Positions 56,946-64,000 of a stretch of 64,000 bases of DNA are shown in pieces. Made by a program: the position numbers and the translations under genes. Source of the stretch: Panulirus ornatus (lineage: Eukaryota; Arthropoda; Malacostraca; Decapoda; Palinuridae); the NCBI RefSeq assembly GCF_036320965.1, contig NC_092270.1:16651908-16715907 (forward strand), written 5' to 3'. The notes beneath the pieces are model-generated. The model was not told the origin of the DNA and did not search any database. It saw only the letters and a list, made by a program, of their open reading frames with translations. Each line of letters opens with the position of its first letter. Position 1 is the stretch's first letter.

Positions 56946-57081
56946 CAGGTGGGGTGACATGATCCCCGACCACCACTTGGTAGGATAAGGTATTGACTCG
57001 GGTGAAATAACCCACAGGTGGGATGATATGATCCCCGACCACCACTTGGTAGGATAAGGTATTGACTCAGGTGAAAGTAGT
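56946..57081. repeat. 69-bp direct repeat, two copies
   Basis: The unit containing ATGATCCCCGACCACCACTT and GGTATTGACTC occurs at 56946-57014 and again at 57015-57081 with only a few differences. Confidence 0.93.
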
Positions 57082-57186
57082 CATGGAACAGTTTGTGAAT
57101 GAGCAAATTAGAATGGTCTTGTGGGGAAAGTGGAAACTAGCAGTTTGAATGTTATTTCGTGGAATTTTAACAGTTTACGCTGGAGC

Positions 57187-57596
57187 ACCACATATGTACA
57201 TGAATATGTTCTGTTGGTAGAGGACCACATATGTACATGAATATGTTCTGTTGGTGGAGGACCACATATGTACATGCATATGTTCTGTTGGTAGAGGACC
57301 ACATATGTACATGCATATGTTCTGTTGGTGGAGGACCACATATGTACATGCATATGTTCTGTTGGTGGAGGACCACATATGTACATGCATATGTTCTGTT
57401 GGTAGAGGACCACATATGTACATGCATATGTTCTGTTGGTAGAGGACCACATATGTACATGCATATGTTCTGTTGGTAGAGGACCACATATGTACATGCA
57501 TATGTTCTGTTGGTAGAGGACCACATATGTACATGCATATGTTCTGTTGGTGGAGGACCACATATGTACATGCATATGTTCTGTTGCTGGAGGTTA
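57187..57596. repeat. 37-bp minisatellite, about 11 copies
   Basis: Units ACCACATATGTACATGCATA + TGTTCTGTTGGTAGAGG, nearly identical, with G/A variation at GGTRGAGG and A/C in TGAATA/TGCATA. The palindromic words ACATATGT and ATGCATAT lie in each unit. A period of 37 rotates all frames, so several frames stay open on the minus strand (CTYVVLYQQN-type); I do not regard these as genes. Confidence 0.96.
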
Positions 57597-58990
57597 TTAC
57601 TCTACAGGAAACGACAACAGACGATAATGGTAGCATCATAATATTTCGTGATGATTATCAGTGTTTTTGTCTTACAATTAACAGAACAAATAATATTAGA
57701 GGTCTCTTACCATACTTCAGGAAAGATGTACAAGAGAAAGTGGGAACAGCGGAAAAGCTTAATGGGACAGAATATTTGTGTGTCAAAGTTTGTGTTTAAG
57801 GTGTGACTATATATGTATTGTTAATATCTATGTCCATCCTCAAAGGGATATTGATGATATGCCAGAGTGTTTATTACTACTGGCTGACTTGGTTGGTGAT
57901 ATTGATGGAAGACATGAAGTTCTGGGTACTGTAGGACCCAGTAATATTAATGGTAGAAGATTGTTACATATTTTACGGGAGTTTGATGATGTTAAAGTAT
58001 TGGGTAATGATGAACCTACCCAGATACGTGGAGGAAATTATGTAAATGCGTGAAAGAAGAAATCTTAGTAATGCGTCCAAGTATAAAAGGACTTTGTATG
58101 ATGTTATTAGCGAGTTGATAAACATTGTGATTCTTTACCAACTTACATAAAGGTTTAGACCAGGACAAGATGGAGGCATTGAAGTAGATAACTCACAGCT
58201 TGGGTGGAGAAAAGCTGATTGTCGTCCCAGTCATTTTTTTTTTTTTTTTTGAGAAAATGTTTAGCTTCCCCAGACGTAATGTTGTACATATGTACTGTGA
58301 TGGCTTAGTCTTGTATAATGGCCGAGCGGGATGTAGTATTTCCACAAGATTTTTTTTTTCTTTTTAGTAAAGAATGTTTCATGTTTCGCAGATGAAACAA
58401 TTAGTAAAAGGATTAGTGATAATACCTCATCGATTCTGACTGAGTTACATGCAATGTGTAAGGGTCTTCAGATTGCTATAGAGAAATGTAAAGATACGTA
58501 TATCTTTGTGGACAGTGGAAGTGCACTGAAGGCCCTGCAGAGTAAGCAGCCATGTAACTACCATGTTGTTAACATTTGTAAACGTCTGGTTATATGTACA
58601 ATTTATGTGGATTCCATCACATTTTAATGAAGTGGCTGATGGGGTGGCCAGAAAAGCCACAGAAAAGATTTACATAGATTTTGTTACTTATAAGAATATA
58701 GAAATGATTTAGAATGAAATGAAAAGAATAAGAGAAGAATGGGAAATTGTAAGTATAGGTGGAATTGCTAAACAGTGAGACTTTACAACAATATCTATGT
58801 GATAAATACCATCAACGTAACTCATGGGGCAAACCTTACATCTGTGGATAATGTGTTAATGAGACTAAGACGGCTATAAATATTATTGGCAGTTAAGTGG
58901 AGGGACTAGTCGAGCCTATCAACTGTGCCAAATGAGAAATGGACATACATGGGAACATTATGTATTTGGTTGTAAAAAAAAAAATCAGCC
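57597..58990 (+). mobile_element. RNase H-bearing LINE remnant (I/R1/Jockey-like), RT deleted
   Basis: Plus-strand endonuclease pieces: VITLQET at about 57592, VNIYVHPQRD near 57820, LLADLVGDIDGRHEVLG then GRRLLHILREFDDVKVLGND and EPTQIRGG up to 58052. One frameshift lies near 57790. After about 58130 comes an RNase H remnant: CDGLVLYNGRAG near 58300, TELHAMCKGLQIAIEKC near 58440, FVDSGSALKALQS near 58510 and VADGVARKAT near 58633. Near 58910 the YQLCQMRNGHTWEHYVFGC stretch resembles the cysteine/histidine C-terminus of such elements. The RT domain between endonuclease and RNase H is missing. It starts exactly where the 37-bp minisatellite ends. Confidence 0.75.
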
Positions 58991-59362
58991 TTACAGAAAA
59001 AATAAGTAATTAAAAAGAGCAATTTTGTTGGATGATTAATAATGGTGTGATTAACAAAAAATTGCACAGTACAAAAACTTTGCAACAAGGTTGTGACATC
59101 CTTGTCATGAGTTCGGGAGATTTAAAATGAGGGCCACTGTATGTTAGTTTTCTTTGCACTGTACATATCTTGCACAAAACCTATGATATCTTTGAATATT
59201 TCTTGTAAATCCCACTGGGGAATAATGAAGATGAGGAGTAGAGTAGTGTACTACCACATCCCTTTGATGCAAATATGTCATTAATATTTCAATTTCAACT
59301 TGACTAAGACAAGTGGAATGCTTGGCCTGCACCGCATTCCCCACAGGCCACCTTAATCAGGA
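58991..59362. other. No recognisable gene
   Basis: Sequence between the LINE remnant and the inverted minisatellite; no domain recognised. Confidence 0.55.
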
Positions 59363-59545
59363 TATGTTTGTGTGTTGGTCTGATGATGCGCTGGATATGT
59401 TTGTGTGGTGGTCTGATAATACGCTGGATATGTTTGTGTGGTGGTCTGATAATTCGCTGGATATGTTTGTGTTGCTGTCTGATGATGCGTTGGATATGTT
59501 TGTGCTGCTGTCTGATGATGCGCTGGATGTGTTTGTGTGGTGGTG
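59363..59545. repeat. 33-bp minisatellite, inverted array III
   Basis: About 5.5 units of TATGTTTGTGTGGTGGTCTG + ATAATACGCTGGA. The reverse complement gives ACACAAACATATCCAGCG, the same core as array I. It therefore belongs to the family at 54359-56760 but in the opposite orientation. Confidence 0.9.
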
Positions 59546-60076
59546 GCTTAACAACAACCGCTGATGTTTGTTGTGGAGCAGTAGATGCATTCTGTAAGTT
59601 AGGCCTTGATGTACAGTTGTTATGATTCTCAGCAGAGTTTAGATCATTAGTCAGTAACGGAAACATGGATTAAAACTGGATTAATATCATTGGTATTGTA
59701 CCAGAAAGTGAAAACATATGTCTCAGGTATGAAATATTCGTTCTGCATTTAAAAGTTCACTTGGGGCCGAATGCTACAGGGGCTCCAGAGTGCAGTGGTG
59801 TCACACACCAACTGCATCTTACCAACCACACCAACAGTAGTGCGGGTCAATCATCACCTTAGCATAACCAGTAGACGTGCACAACATCACCTACAGTATT
59901 ATCCTTCAGCCTCAATCACAACCTCACCAATTTCCACAGTGGAGGAAGTGTTGAGGTAGAAGCCCAGTCACCTGTTTACTCTTAATATGATCTTTAGACT
60001 TAAGCGCAGCTTCACTCTTAACTAGCGTAGGCTGGTGTGTGTGTTTATTTATTCTCACAGAGGAGTAAATACAGCG

Positions 60077-60077
<1 letters not shown>
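59546..60077. other. No recognisable gene
   Basis: No domain or shared repeat recognised. It ends at a (TA)n tract that borders the next RTE insertion. Confidence 0.55.

Positions 60078-60140
<63 letters not shown>
60078..60140. repeat. (TA)n microsatellite
   Basis: Pure TA tract directly abutting the inverted 5' part of the RTE copy that follows; possibly the target sequence. Confidence 0.95.
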
Positions 60141-60143
<3 letters not shown>

Positions 60144-61407
60144 AAACTCAGTCACCAGCTTCTGCAGTTTCTCACATGAATCAGCCACCAGCGCTGTATC
60201 ATCAGCGAACAACAACTGACTCACTTCCCAAGCTCTCTCATCCCCAACAGACTTCATACTTGCCCCTCTTTCCAAAACTCTTGCATTTACCTCCCTAACA
60301 ACCCCATCCATAAACAAATTAAACAACCATGGAGACATCACACACCCCTGCCGCAAACCTACATTCACTGAGAACCAATCACTTTCCTCTCTTCCTACAC
60401 GTACACATGCCTTACATCCTCGATAAAAAACTTTTCACTGCTTCTAACAACTTGCCTCCCACACCATATATTCTTAATACCTTCCACAGAGCATCTCTAT
60501 CAACTCTATCATATGCCTTCTCCAGATCCATAAATGCTACATACAAATCCATTTGCTTTTCTAAGTATTTCTCACATACATTCTTCAAAGCAAACACCTG
60601 ATCCACACATCCTCTACTGGAGAAAAACTGGAGGAAGTGAAGTGTTTTAGATATCTGGGAGTGGATCTGGCAGCAGATGGAACCATGGAAGCGGAAGTGG
60701 ATCATAGGGTGGGGGAGGGGGCGAAAATTCTGGGGGCCTTGAAGAATGTGTGGAAGTCGAGAACATTATCTCGGAAAGCAAAAATGGGTATGTTTGAAGG
60801 AATAGTGGTTCCAACAATGTATGGTTGCGAGGCGTGGGCTATGGATAGAGTTGTGCGCAGGAGGATGGATGTACTGGAAATGAGATGTTTGAGGACAATG
60901 TGTGGTGTGAGGTGGTTTGATCGAGTGAGTAACGTAAGGGTAAGAGAAATGTGTGGAAATAAAAAGAGCGTGGTTGAGAGAGCAGAGGAGGGTGTTTTGA
61001 AGTGGTTTGGGCACATGGAGAGAATGAGTGAGGAAAGATTGACCAAGAGGATATATGTGTCGGAGGTGGAGGGAACGAGGAGAAGAGGGAGACCAAATTG
61101 GAGGTGGAAAGATGGAGTGAAAAAGATTTTGTGTGATCGGGGCCTGAACATGCAGGAGGGTGAAAGGAGGGCAAGGAATAGAGTGAATTGGAGCGATGTG
61201 GTATACCGGGGTTGATGTGCTGTCAGTGGATTGAATCAGGGCATGTGAAGCGTCTGGGGAAAACCATGGAAGGCTGTGTAGGTATGTATATTTGCGTGTG
61301 TGGACGTATGTATATACATGTGGATGGGGGGGGGGTTGGGCCATTTCTTTCGTCTGTTTCCTTGCGCTACCTCGCAAACGCGGGAGACAGCGACAAAGTA
61401 TTAAAAA

Positions 61408-61412
<5 letters not shown>
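60141..61412 (+). mobile_element. RTE-like copy with 5' inversion (twin-priming structure)
   Basis: 60141-60617 is minus-strand RT sequence running (in element order) from RGCVDQVFALKN to LVTEFGK. At 60617/60618 it switches to plus-strand sequence beginning GEKLEEVKCFRYLG and continuing to the C-terminus (stop near 61213), the short 3' UTR and the A tail. The element interval between the two parts (VCERRKLRVNVNKSK to about VSLN, about 100 bp) is missing. Inverted 5' part, small gap and sense 3' part is the structure left by twin priming. The plus part is open from 60637, with a 3-bp deletion near 60819. Confidence 0.93.

Positions 61413-61465
<53 letters not shown>
61413..61465. repeat. A-tract and (TA)n
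   Basis: A homopolymer (the RTE tail) followed by (TA)n, separating this copy from the SINE-like element. Confidence 0.93.
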
Positions 61466-61467
<2 letters not shown>

Positions 61468-61715
61468 TTCTTTTCTTTCTTTTAAACTATCCGCCATTTC
61501 TGGCATTAGCGAGGTAGCGTTAAGAACAGAGGACTGGGCCTTTGTGGAATATCCTCACCTGGCCCCCCTGTTCCTTCTCTTGGAAAATTAGAAAAAAGAA
61601 AAAAAAAAACGAGAGGGGAGGATTTCCAGCCTCCCGCTCCCTTCCCTTTTAGTCGCCTTCTACGACACGCAGGGAATACGTGGGAAGTATTCTTCATCCC
61701 CTATCCCCAGGGATA
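61466..61715 (-). mobile_element. SINE-like element built from RTE-type 5' and 3' ends
   Basis: Read on the minus strand, it begins at 61715 with TTATCCCTGGGGATAGGGG and follows the RTE 5' UTR through GTCGTAGAAGGCGACTAAAA to TCCTCCCCTCTCG near 61610. A non-RTE middle follows (GAGAAGGAACAGGGGGGCCA, AAAGGCCCAGTCCTCTG). Near 61530 it ends with AACGCTACCTCGCTAATGCC, related to the RTE terminal GCGCTACCTCGCTAACGCGG, then AGAAATGGCGGATAG and an A-rich tail. About 250 bp with no ORF. It is consistent with a non-autonomous element mobilised by RTE proteins. Confidence 0.78.
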
Positions 61716-61773
<58 letters not shown>

Positions 61774-61778
61774 TATAT
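61716..61778. repeat. (TA)n microsatellite
   Basis: TA tract with one break, between the head of the SINE-like element and the 5' truncation of the next RTE copy. Confidence 0.95.
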
Positions 61779-63480
61779 AGTAAAAGCTTTGCAGAAGATG
61801 AAAGCCGGCAAGGCAGCAGGTTTGGATGGTATTGCAGTGTAATTTATTAAAAAAGGGGGTGACTATTGTTGACTGGTTGGTAAGGTTATTTAATGTTTGA
61901 TGACTCATGGTGAGGTGCCTGAGGATTGGCAGAATGCGTGCATAGTGCCATTGTACAAAGGCAAAGGGGATAAGAGTGAGTGCTCAAATTACAGAGGTAT
62001 AAGTTTGTTGAGTATTCCTGGTAAATTATATGTGAGGGTATTGATTTAGAGGGAGAAGGCATGTACAGAGCATCAGATTGGGGAGGAGCAGTGTGGTTTC
62101 AGAAGTGGTAGAGGATGTGTGGATCAGGTGTTTGCTTTGAAGAATGTATGTGAGAAATACTTAGAAAAGCAAATGGATTTGTATGTAGCATTTATGGATC
62201 TGGAGAAGGCATATGATAGAGTTGATAGAGATGCTCTGTGGAAGGTATTAAGAATATATGGTGTGGGAGGCAAGTTGTTAGAAGCAGTGAAAAGTTTTTA
62301 TCGAGGATGTAAGGCATGTGTACATGTAGGAAGAGAGGAAAGTTGTTGGTTCTCAGTGAATGTTGGTTTGCAGCAGGGGTGTGTGATGTCTCCATGGTTG
62401 TTTAATTTGTTTATGGATTGGGTTGTTAGGGAGGTGAATGCAAGAGTTTTGGAAAGAGGGGCAAGTATGAAGTCTGTTGTGGATGAGAGAGCTTGGGAAG
62501 TGAGTCAGTTGTTGTTCGCTGATGATACAGCGCTGGTGGCTGATTCATGTGAGAAACTGCAGAAGCTGGTGACTGAGTTTGGTAAAGTGTGTGAAAGAAG
62601 AAAGTTAAGAGTAAATGTGAATAAGAGCAAGGTTATTAGGTACAGTAGAGTTGAGGGTCAAGGCAATTGGGAGGTAAGTTTGAATGGAGAAAAACTGGAG
62701 GAAGTAAAGTGTTTTAGATATCTGGGAGTGGATCTGGCAGCGGATGGAACCATGGAAGTGGAAGTGGATCATAGGGTGGGGGAGGGGGCGAAAATCCTGG
62801 GAGCCTTGAAGAATGTGTGCAAGTCGAGAACATTATCTCGGAAAGCAAAAATGGGTATGTTTGAAGGAATAGTGGTTCCAACAATGTTGTATGGTTGCGA
62901 GGCATGGGCTATGGATAGAGTTGTGCGCAGGAGGGTGGATGTGCTGGAAATGAGATGTTTGAGGACAATGTGTGGTGTGAGGTGGTTTGATCGAGTAAGT
63001 AACGTAAGGGTAAGAGAGATGTGTGGAAATAAAAAGAGCGTTGTTGAGAGAGCAGAAGAGTGTGTTTTGAAATGGTATGGGCTCATGGAGAGAATGAGTG
63101 AGGAAAGATTGACCAAGAGGATATATGTGTCGGAGGTGGAGGGAACGAGGAGAAGTGGGAGACCAAATTGGAGGTGGAAAGATGGAGTGAAAAAGATTTT
63201 GTGTGATCGGGGCCTGAACATGCAGGAGGGTGAAAGGAGGGCAAGGAATAGAGTGAATTGGATCAATGTGGTATACCGGGGTTGACGTGCTGTCAGTGGA
63301 TTGAATCAGGGCATGTGAAGCGTCTGGGGTAGACCATGGAAAGCTGTGTAGGTATGTATATTTGCGTGTGTAGATGTGTATGTATATACATGTGTATGGG
63401 GGTGGGTTGAGCCATTTCTTTTGTCTGTTTCCTTGCGCTACCTCGCAAATGCGGGAGACAGCGACAAAGCAAAAAAAAAA
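61779..63480 (+). mobile_element. RTE-like copy, 5'-truncated, 388-codon open stretch
   Basis: Begins at the AGKAAGLDGIAV part of RT. TAA replaces the glutamate codon of AVEF near 61840, and small indels follow until about 62100. From 62119 to TGA at 63283-63285 the frame is open: DQVFALKN, FMDLEKAYDRV, LQQGCVMSPWLFNLFMDW, LLFADDTALVADS and the complete C-terminal region. Then comes the short 3' UTR and A tail to about 63480. It lacks an endonuclease and a normal start. Confidence 0.93.
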
Positions 63481-63500
63481 ATATATATACATATATATTT

Positions 63501-63782
63501 GATGTATGTATGACTCATGGTGAGGTGCCTGAGGATTGGCGGAATGCATGCATAGTGCCATTGTACAAAGGCAAAGGGGATAAGAGTGAGTGCTCAAATT
63601 ACAGAGGTATAAGTTTGTTGAGTATTCCTGGTAAATTATATGGGAGGGTATTGATTGAGAGGGTGAAGGCAGGTACAGAGCATCAGATTGGGGAAGAGCA
63701 GTGTGGTTTCAGAAGTGGTAGAGGATGTGTGGATCAGGTGTTTGCTTTGAAGAATGTATGTGAGAAATACTTAGAAAAGCAA

Positions 63783-63784
<2 letters not shown>
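63501..63784 (+). mobile_element. Internal RTE RT fragment between TA tracts
   Basis: Holds only MTHGEVPEDWRNACIVPLYK through IPGKLYGRVLIERVKAG to NVCEKYLEKQ, all in frame, with neither element end. TA-rich sequence borders both sides (63481-63500 and 63785 onward). As a retrotransposon fragment without a 3' end it needs recombination or a partly collapsed structure to explain it. Confidence 0.92.
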
Positions 63785-63870
<86 letters not shown>

Positions 63871-63888
63871 TTTTTTTTTTTTTTTTTG
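63785..63888. repeat. (TA)n followed by T tract
   Basis: About 80 bp of TA, then about 20 T that correspond to the poly(A) tail of the next minus-strand copy. Confidence 0.95.
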
Positions 63889-64000
63889 CTTTGTCACTGT
63901 CTCCCGCGTTTGCGAGGTAGCGCAAGGAAACAGACGAAAGAAAATGGCCCAACCCACCCCCATACACATGTATATACATACGTCCACACATGCAAATATA
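63889..64000 (-). mobile_element. RTE-like 3' end, continues past the window
   Basis: Terminal motif in reverse (GCTTTGTCACTGTCTCCCGC) and the adjoining 3' UTR to the window edge. The coding part, if present, lies to the right. Confidence 0.92.

Noticed and set aside
54359..57596. CRISPR-like regular repeats
   Set aside because: Units are directly adjacent with no unique spacers, no cas-like genes are present, and the surroundings are eukaryotic.
57108..57639. Three overlapping 134-155 codon frames over the 37-bp array
   Set aside because: The same repeat is read in all three frames in turn, which is the expected by-product of a 37-bp period without stops.

Overview
This is eukaryotic, repeat-dominated DNA, probably from a decapod crustacean. 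That is an inference from the type of non-LTR retrotransposon, the abundant TA/CA microsatellites and general familiarity with such repeats; no host gene fixes the taxonomy. I found no intact host protein-coding gene, no rRNA or tRNA, and no prokaryotic organisation. The only long intact reading frame (998 codons, minus strand, 30807-33803) encodes the endonuclease/reverse transcriptase of a retrotransposon.

Layout. 1-3285: inverted RTE-like retrotransposon copies. 3286-5600: no recognisable gene. About 5600-22118, resuming at 38425-38505 and 40021-40592: a very long minus-strand array of decayed C2H2 zinc-finger units of about 84 bp, on the order of a hundred. It is interrupted by RTE insertions (6636-11344), a GATA-tailed dispersed repeat (13239-13795), a CR1-like LINE (14840-16290), a Tigger-type miniature element (20914-21402), a large RTE cluster (22120-37868) and a Ty3/gypsy remnant (38506-40020). 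40723-41636: a Tigger/pogo transposon with both terminal repeats. 42061-42680: a second, different zinc-finger remnant. 42690-48255: non-coding sequence with dispersed repeats. 48256-52917: more RTE copies, including a divergent subfamily. 54359-57596: minisatellites of 33, 69 and 37 bp. 57597-58990: an RNase H-bearing LINE remnant. 59363-59545: the 33-bp minisatellite family again, inverted. 60078-64000: RTE copies, one with a twin-priming inversion, and a short element built from RTE ends.

The RTE family dominates the window. Its full-length form (about 3.3 kb) has a 5' UTR beginning TTATCCCTGGGGATAGGGG, one ORF with an APE-type endonuclease, a reverse transcriptase and a conserved C-terminal region, and a 3' UTR ending in a short GC-rich hairpin followed by A- and TA-rich tails. 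Long and short 3' UTR forms coexist, plus a more diverged type. Copies lie in both orientations, often tail to tail or head to head, and usually touch (TA)n tracts.

The observations I consider most worth follow-up are the zinc-finger-derived mega-array and its higher-order structure, the intact RTE ORF and its duplicated neighbour, the SINE-like element assembled from RTE 5' and 3' ends, and the miniature Tigger element that closely resembles a family I know from mammals.
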